Origin: JBFKOL01 sp041628815
GTDB taxonomy: Bacteria > Bacteroidota > Bacteroidia > Chitinophagales > Saprospiraceae
Assembly (NCBI GenBank): GCA_041628815.1
Contig: JBFKOL010000116.1
Span: 1-11,172 of the forward strand
DNA length: 11,172 nucleotides
Direction of reading: 5' to 3'
The notes beneath the pieces are model-generated. The model saw only the letters and a list, made by a program, of their open reading frames with translations, did no database searches and was not told the origin of the DNA. Positions 6,755-11,172 of the stretch are shown here, piece by piece. The first letter of the stretch is position 1. Each line of letters starts with the position of its first letter. The translations under genes and the position numbers were made by a program.

Positions 6755-7306
6755 TCACTCGGTGAATTTCGACACATGTGCCAACTTGATAACCAATAAA
6801 GGTCCTATGATCAAATAAATCAGAGCCGTATACAATCCCGGGAAATAGCGCCCTAGAAAAATCGAAATCATGACATGTACGATTCCATTGAAAAGGACAC
6901 CTACAACCACAAAAAACAGCGGAATAATCATAAATGACTTCGACTTCTTCAATAAGGCAAGTGCACCGATGACAAAAACGGCATAGGCAACCATATTGAA
7001 GAGTATCCAATAATCAAGGGGATATGGATCATGGTCCAGCAGTATGGGTGTTTCCGTCACAAATCCGGTACAATATTCTTCAGAAAAATGTAAGAATTGT
7101 ATGCCCAATGCCACCAGGTACAAGGGCAACAGTTGATCAGAACGATGAGCGTTTTGGTAGAGAGTCCTTGTGTAGACGATAAAACTCACTATGGCACCAG
7201 GAACAAAAACCCATATTACTGGAATGGCCAGAGCACTGTACCAAAATGCAATAATGGCCGCAACCATAATGAGTAATGGGATCCAAATAGAATTTTTTAT
7301 GTGCAT
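6755..7306 (-). CDS. HXXEE domain-containing integral membrane protein
   Basis: A 183-residue very hydrophobic protein with about five or six predicted membrane segments (approximately 8-26, 29-46, 58-75, 103-119, 126-147 and 156-175). LHFSEEY (72-78) is the H-x-x-E-E motif that names the family (His73, Glu76, Glu77). Two further conserved features follow: FNGIVHV (139-145, Asn140 and His144) and YFPGLYTA (154-161). The family's biochemical role is not established; the polar residues within the membrane could bind a metal. The ATG is preceded by GAGG about 8 bases upstream, one of the few Shine-Dalgarno-like sequences in this window, which supports this start. It lies 75 bp downstream of the CPBP protease gene on the same strand, so co-transcription is possible. 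Confidence 0.85.
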   Translation of the reverse strand: MHIKNSIWIPLLIMVAAIIAFWYSALAIPVIWVFVPGAIVSFIVYTRTLYQNAHRSDQLLPLYLVALGIQFLHFSEEYCTGFVTETPILLDHDPYPLDYWILFNMVAYAVFVIGALALLKKSKSFMIIPLFFVVVGVLFNGIVHVMISIFLGRYFPGLYTALIYLIIGPLLVIKLAHVSKFTE

Positions 7307-7381
7307 ACATCCTCATTAAGAAATTTTTGCATCAAGTCAGTTAGCGCATTCCTCTCATTTGAAAAACTGTTTGGTACTTCA

Positions 7382-8188
7382 TCATGAGGGAACGGGCTGT
7401 TTTCGATCACGATTCATGTTGGTTTTGAGCAGGCCGGTTGCGAGCAACAGTAGCAAAATACAAAATACCCATAGTGGCTTAGTATTGCCGCCAATGAATA
7501 CTGGAAAAAGTGGAAAAGCCTGACTAAAACCATTGAGCAGTTGATGATGCAAATGGACATACAAAAGACTTCTATTGGTCTTTACATATATCCAACCAAG
7601 GATGATGGTTTCTGCCACTACAATACAGGTAAACTCTACCAGTCCGTAGCCAGCCTGATGTCCGCTGGGAAATAGGAAAAGAGGCACATGAAAGATCCAC
7701 CAAATGGGCATTAACAAGAAGCACGACTTGATGAAACTATAGCTTCCTAATAATTTTTCAAAGACGATCCCTCTCCATACCCATTCCTCGGTGTTTATAA
7801 ACAGGTACATTAGAAATAGAATGATACCATTTTCAAGAACAGATGAGGCAGTAAATCCCGAAGGCCAGGACGTTCCCGAGATTTTAAATCCGGAAAGCGG
7901 AGCCACCGTACAAATGATTACGGGGGCAATCAGTGCAACTACGATAGCTGGCAGAGATGCCCTGAATCTCAATAGACGCCTAAAAAATTGTGCGATCCCG
8001 GAGAGGCCATAAGAACGGTAAATAAAAAGAATGGCACCCAAAATGGGTCCGAGTGTCATGAGAATATGGAAGCTTCTTAGCGATTCAGGTATTGGGTATC
8101 CGTGTACAAAAAGTAGTCCTGGGACAACTCCTAACCATGAAAGAATGAAGACCGTGGGTATGAGATGCTTAAGGTTGATTCTTGACAT
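7382..8188 (-). CDS. CPBP family intramembrane glutamic endopeptidase (Abi/CAAX-protease-like)
   Basis: A 268-residue multi-span membrane protein, numbered from the ATG at 8186-8188. It has the three CPBP motifs: NTEEWVWRG (132-140; EExxxR with Glu134, Glu135, Arg139), IWWIFHVPLF (about 162-171; FxxxH-type with His167), and HHQLLN (214-219; His215 and Asn219). These form the glutamate/histidine active site of Rce1-type intramembrane proteases. Substrates are unknown; relatives cleave prenylated proteins, pheromones or bacteriocin-related peptides. The frame stays open upstream to a TTG at 8222-8224 that would add 12 residues (MLTSSAKFRHYC). I prefer the ATG because the extension is polar and the TTG has no properly spaced Shine-Dalgarno, but neither start has a strong ribosome site. 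The oxyR stop is 50 bp upstream on the same strand, so read-through from oxyR is possible. Confidence 0.9.
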   Translation of the reverse strand: MSRINLKHLIPTVFILSWLGVVPGLLFVHGYPIPESLRSFHILMTLGPILGAILFIYRSYGLSGIAQFFRRLLRFRASLPAIVVALIAPVIICTVAPLSGFKISGTSWPSGFTASSVLENGIILFLMYLFINTEEWVWRGIVFEKLLGSYSFIKSCFLLMPIWWIFHVPLFLFPSGHQAGYGLVEFTCIVVAETIILGWIYVKTNRSLLYVHLHHQLLNGFSQAFPLFPVFIGGNTKPLWVFCILLLLLATGLLKTNMNRDRKQPVPS

Positions 8189-8238
8189 GCAGTAATGACG
8201 AAATTTGGCTGAAGAAGTTAACAAGCCTTACAAGATGA

Positions 8239-9168
8239 TCAATTCCATTGTAAATCAATTTTGGCTTGGGCTTGTAAGAACTTTGCAGGCACTACTCTTT
8301 GAATCATGTTTTTGAGTGAAGCGATCACCGATTCTTTGATGAAATTGTTGTGGACCACGATGCTTACTTCCCTTACGGGTTCAGGCCGGTAAAACCTTCG
8401 AACGTGTAGGGCATTATGGTCATGTAAAATGGACAATTCCGGGACTAGGGTGTACCCTAGACCATTGTGGACGAGATTTTTCATGGCTTCGATCGAGCCA
8501 CTTTGATAGTCAAATGGTTTGGCAGAAGCATTTTTCGCGAATTTACAGATAGACAGCGCCTGGTCGCGGAAACAATGTCCTTCCTCAAGAACGAGTACCT
8601 CATGGGCTTCGAGGTTCTCTGCCCGGATATATTTTTTCTTCAACAATGCGTGATTTTTGGGCAGGTAAAGAAGAAAGGGTTCATAGAAAACCGGGATTTC
8701 TCTGATGGGTGTCTTGTTGATAGGGGTGACCAACAGTCCAAGATCAATGATTCCGTTTTCAATAGAGGCAATGATTTGGGTTGTCTGTAGTTCCTGTATT
8801 TTCAGGTGAACGCGGGGATATTCATCCATAAATATCGGCAGGAAGAGTGGGAGTAAGTAAGGTGCTAATGTCGGGATAATACCAATGGTAAATTCTCCTT
8901 CAATGGCTTCTTTTTCATGGTTGACAAATTCTTTAAGCTGTCTGCATTCCCTTAGTATTTGGCGGGCCCGAAGGATCACTTGTTTTCCAATATCGGTGGG
9001 TTGTAGGGGTTTTTTGTCCCGGTCGAATATCCTGACACCGATTTCTTCTTCCAGCTTTTTGACTTGCATGGTGAGGTTGGGCTGAGATATAAAACAGTGT
9101 TCTGCGGCTATCACGTAATGCCTGTAATCATCCAGTGCAACGATGTATTCTAACTGTTTAAATGTCAT
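8239..9168 (-). CDS. oxyR: OxyR, LysR-family hydrogen-peroxide-sensing regulator
   Basis: A 309-residue LysR-type regulator. The N-terminal winged helix-turn-helix (about 1-60; FKQLEYIVALDDYRHYVIAA, then FISQPNLTMQVKKLEEEIGV) is followed by a linker helix and a periplasmic-binding-protein-like sensor domain (about 90-300). The redox loop GHCFRDQALSIC places cysteines at residues 199 and 208, exactly the E. coli OxyR Cys199/Cys208 positions that form the peroxide-induced disulfide. That makes this a true OxyR rather than a generic LysR protein. The C-terminal part HNGLGYTLVPELSI is typical of the family. It starts with ATG after an AT-rich leader without Shine-Dalgarno. It is transcribed divergently from katG across 101 bp, the arrangement expected if OxyR activates katG and autoregulates. 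Confidence 0.96.
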   Translation of the reverse strand: MTFKQLEYIVALDDYRHYVIAAEHCFISQPNLTMQVKKLEEEIGVRIFDRDKKPLQPTDIGKQVILRARQILRECRQLKEFVNHEKEAIEGEFTIGIIPTLAPYLLPLFLPIFMDEYPRVHLKIQELQTTQIIASIENGIIDLGLLVTPINKTPIREIPVFYEPFLLYLPKNHALLKKKYIRAENLEAHEVLVLEEGHCFRDQALSICKFAKNASAKPFDYQSGSIEAMKNLVHNGLGYTLVPELSILHDHNALHVRRFYRPEPVREVSIVVHNNFIKESVIASLKNMIQRVVPAKFLQAQAKIDLQWN

Positions 9169-9174
9169 ATAAAT

Positions 9175-9201
9175 AATAATTATACAATTATAAAAATTAT
9201 T
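9175..9201. repeat. inverted repeat, candidate OxyR half-operator
   Basis: Perfect 7-bp arms AATAATT and AATTATT flank a 13-bp AT-rich spacer, next to the oxyR start. It is a plausible LysR-type site by position; the low complexity weakens the case. Confidence 0.35.
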
Positions 9202-9207
9202 GATTTG

Positions 9208-9223
9208 AATAATACAAATTATT
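9208..9223. repeat. inverted repeat, second candidate OxyR half-operator
   Basis: Perfect 6-bp arms AATAAT and ATTATT flank the 4-bp spacer ACAA, about 47 bp upstream of the katG ATG. Its arms share the AATAAT core with the first repeat, which would fit two dimers binding one tetrameric regulator. Confidence 0.35.
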
Positions 9224-9269
9224 TAATGAGTTTTACTCACTTTAATGACTGCATAAAAGAATTAGACAT

Positions 9270-11172
9270 ATGGGAAACAACAATGGTACGGGCATGAGTA
9301 AATGCCCATTTTCGGGAAAAATGCTGAATCACGGAGCCGGGGGTGGTACATCCAACAAGGACTGGTGGCCCAACCAACTGAACCTGAACATACTGCGTCA
9401 GCATTCTGCCTTGTCTGATCCAATGGACAAGGATTTCGATTACGCCGAGGAATTCAAAAAATTGGACCTTACTGCCATAAAACAGGATCTTTTTGACCTG
9501 ATGACAGACTCACAGGACTGGTGGCCTGCCGATTATGGACATTACGGACCATTTTTCATACGCATGGCATGGCACAGTGCCGGGACTTACAGGATCGGTG
9601 ATGGCCGGGGAGGTGCGGGATCGGGTACTCAGCGTTTTGCGCCACTGAATAGTTGGCCTGACAACGCCAACCTTGACAAAGCGCGACTCCTGCTCTGGCC
9701 TATTAAAAAGAAATACGGGAAGAAAATCTCCTGGGCAGACCTTATGATATTGGCAGGCAACTGTGCCCTGGAATCAATGGGTCTTAAAACGTATGGTTTT
9801 GCCGGTGGCAGGGAAGATGTCTGGGAGCCTGAAGAAGATATATACTGGGGCTCTGAACGCGAATGGCTTGGTGACAAACGCTACACTGGTGAACGAGACC
9901 TTGAAAATCCACTTGCAGCAGTACAGATGGGCCTCATCTATGTCAATCCGGAAGGTCCTAACGGCAATCCGGATCCTATGGCCGCTGCTCGCGACATAAG
10001 GGAGACTTTCGGCCGGATGGCAATGAATGACTACGAAACAGTAGCACTGATAGCCGGCGGACATACTTTTGGCAAAACCCACGGTGCCGCCGATGCGGGC
10101 AAGTACGTGGGTGCCCAACCTGCCGGTGCTACCATTGAAGAACAAAGCCTTGGTTGGAAGAATGCTTTTGGGGCCGGCAATGCAGGTGATACGATCACCA
10201 GCGGCCTCGAAGGTGCATGGACAAAAACACCCACAAAGTGGAGTAATAATTTCTTCGAAAACTTGTTCGGTTACGAGTGGGAGTTGACCAAAAGCCCGGC
10301 TGGCGCATATCAATGGAGACCCAAAGGAGGAGCCGGTGCCGGGACAATCCCCGATGCACATGACCCGGAAAAGCGGCATGCACCATTCATGCTGACTACT
10401 GATTTGTCGCTTAGAGTGGATCCCGCCTATGAAAAGATTTCGAGGCACTTTTATGAAAACCCGGACGAACTCGCTGATGCTTTTGCCAAAGCCTGGTTCA
10501 AGCTGACACACAGGGATATGGGGCCAAAGTCGAGATACCTGGGTCCCGAAGTTCCGGCAGAAGACCTAATCTGGCAGGATCCTATACCGGCCGTTGACCA
10601 TACGTTGATTGATGATAAGGATGCGCTCTCTCTGAAGGGTGAGATTCTTTCATCCGGGTTGACCGTCTCTGAACTCGTGTCAACAGCCTGGGCTTCAGCA
10701 TCGACATTCAGGGGATCTGACAAGCGCGGAGGTGCCAACGGAGCACGCATTCGTCTTGCACCACAGAAATACTGGGAAGTAAACAACCCGACTCAGCTTG
10801 ATAAGGTGCTGAATACGCTCAATGGCATTGTAAAAGCATTCAACGACAACCAATCGGGCAACAAACGGGTTTCGCTTGCTGACCTCATCGTGCTGGGAGG
10901 GTGTGCTGCGGTTGAAAAGGCCGCTAAAGATGCAGGGTTTAATGTCAATGTACCTTTTACACCAGGTCGCAACGATGCTACACAAGAGCAAACCGATGTC
11001 GAATCTTTTACGGCTTTAGAACCTGCCGCTGATGGTTTTAGAAATTATATGAAAAGCGGCTACGAGGTCAAGGCAGAAGAGATGCTCGTCGATAAAGCTC
11101 AACTTCTTACCCTGACCGCTCCCGAGATGACGGCATTGGTAGGAGGGATGCGCGTATTGCGGACCAACTATG
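9270..11172 (+). CDS. katG: catalase-peroxidase KatG (3' end outside window)
   Basis: The bifunctional haem catalase-peroxidase that destroys hydrogen peroxide. The frame is open from ATG to the right edge, giving 634 complete codons of about 740, so only the C-terminal end is missing. The distal haem pocket RMAWHSAGTYR has Arg98, Trp101 and His102. Tyr224 (IYVNPEGPNG) and Met250 (FGRMAMNDY) complete the Trp-Tyr-Met crosslink needed for catalase activity, with the same 26-residue Tyr-Met spacing as Mycobacterium KatG. The proximal haem ligand is His265 in AGGHTFGKTHGA. LTTDLSLRVDP and MGPKSRYLGP are further conserved segments. The second, haem-free domain begins near DALSLKGEILSSGLTVSELV and includes RGGANGARIRLAPQ. 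There is no export signal. No Shine-Dalgarno is visible at the ATG. A later ATG (M9) is possible but would drop few residues. It is divergent from oxyR, so induction by peroxide is expected. Confidence 0.98.
   Translation, partial: MGNNNGTGMSKCPFSGKMLNHGAGGGTSNKDWWPNQLNLNILRQHSALSDPMDKDFDYAEEFKKLDLTAIKQDLFDLMTDSQDWWPADYGHYGPFFIRMAWHSAGTYRIGDGRGGAGSGTQRFAPLNSWPDNANLDKARLLLWPIKKKYGKKISWADLMILAGNCALESMGLKTYGFAGGREDVWEPEEDIYWGSEREWLGDKRYTGERDLENPLAAVQMGLIYVNPEGPNGNPDPMAAARDIRETFGRMAMNDYETVALIAGGHTFGKTHGAADAGKYVGAQPAGATIEEQSLGWKNAFGAGNAGDTITSGLEGAWTKTPTKWSNNFFENLFGYEWELTKSPAGAYQWRPKGGAGAGTIPDAHDPEKRHAPFMLTTDLSLRVDPAYEKISRHFYENPDELADAFAKAWFKLTHRDMGPKSRYLGPEVPAEDLIWQDPIPAVDHTLIDDKDALSLKGEILSSGLTVSELVSTAWASASTFRGSDKRGGANGARIRLAPQKYWEVNNPTQLDKVLNTLNGIVKAFNDNQSGNKRVSLADLIVLGGCAAVEKAAKDAGFNVNVPFTPGRNDATQEQTDVESFTALEPAADGFRNYMKSGYEVKAEEMLVDKAQLLTLTAPEMTALVGGMRVLRTNY

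Larger units (their letters stand above)
9169..9269. promoter_or_regulatory. oxyR-katG divergent promoter/operator region
   Basis: The 101 bp between the two ATG codons is very AT-rich, most strongly at 9169-9224, and must carry promoters in both directions. Two inverted repeats lie side by side: AATAATT/AATTATT (9175-9181 and 9195-9201, 13-bp spacer) and AATAAT/ATTATT (9208-9213 and 9218-9223, 4-bp spacer). Together they span about 49 bp, close to the roughly 45-bp footprint of an OxyR tetramer, but they do not match the enterobacterial ATAG-N7-CTAT pattern. A TTTG at 9204-9207 could be a Bacteroidota -33 element for katG; no convincing -7 element follows. AT-richness makes chance palindromes likely, so this is a candidate operator only. 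Confidence 0.5.

Noticed and set aside
6733..6757. T-run near the HXXEE stop as a rho-independent terminator
   Set aside because: On the transcribed - strand it is an A-run, and no stable GC stem precedes a U-tract.
9774..10511. 245-codon ORF on the - strand
   Set aside because: It is a shadow of katG, which has complete haem-peroxidase motifs on the + strand over the same interval.
1..11172. CRISPR array, insertion sequence, tRNA or rRNA
   Set aside because: No spaced direct repeats, transposase-like ORF, terminal inverted repeats or cloverleaf/rRNA-like sequence were found on reading both strands.

Overview
The window looks like a chromosomal segment of a Bacteroidota bacterium, possibly Cytophagales-like. 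The evidence is moderate GC genes with AT-rich leaders, almost no strong Shine-Dalgarno sequences, and a gene repertoire typical of that phylum (HXXEE membrane protein, short AraC regulator, CPBP protease, divergent oxyR/katG). The taxonomic call is inference only.

Region 1 (1-827, + strand): a decayed gene with no intact reading frame. Frame-by-frame reading recovers pieces of a gluzincin-type (peptidase MA-like) zinc metallopeptidase: an HKLTH remnant of HExxH, an LPxWxSEG-like motif split by a frameshift, and a Y-to-stop change in a conserved-looking EQYG stretch. The last piece ends exactly where the next gene starts, so it probably was the first gene of the same operon.

Region 2 (828-5234, + strand): a tight four-gene unit. 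It encodes a threonine-synthase-like PLP enzyme, a 505-residue PP-loop protein with a QueC/MurL-like cysteine cluster, a creatininase-family amidohydrolase and a class I SAM methyltransferase. The first three genes are 2 bp apart or overlap by 8 bp, and the fourth follows after 54 bp. I do not know this combination as a characterised pathway. It reads like a small-molecule or modified amino acid/peptide pathway: an amino-acid-forming PLP enzyme, an ATP-dependent acyl or amide-activating enzyme, an amide hydrolase and a methyltransferase. This is the best candidate for an undescribed system in the window.

Region 3 (5235-5712): 478 bp without a convincing gene. It holds a 38-codon ORF, an ATG-less open stretch and short repeats.

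Region 4 (5713-8188, - strand): an AraC regulator and VOC protein pair, then two integral membrane proteins (HXXEE-domain protein and CPBP protease).

Region 5 (8239-11172): the hydrogen-peroxide module. OxyR (Cys199/Cys208 at exactly the E. coli positions) is divergent from katG across a 101-bp AT-rich intergenic region. katG runs off the right edge with 634 complete codons present.
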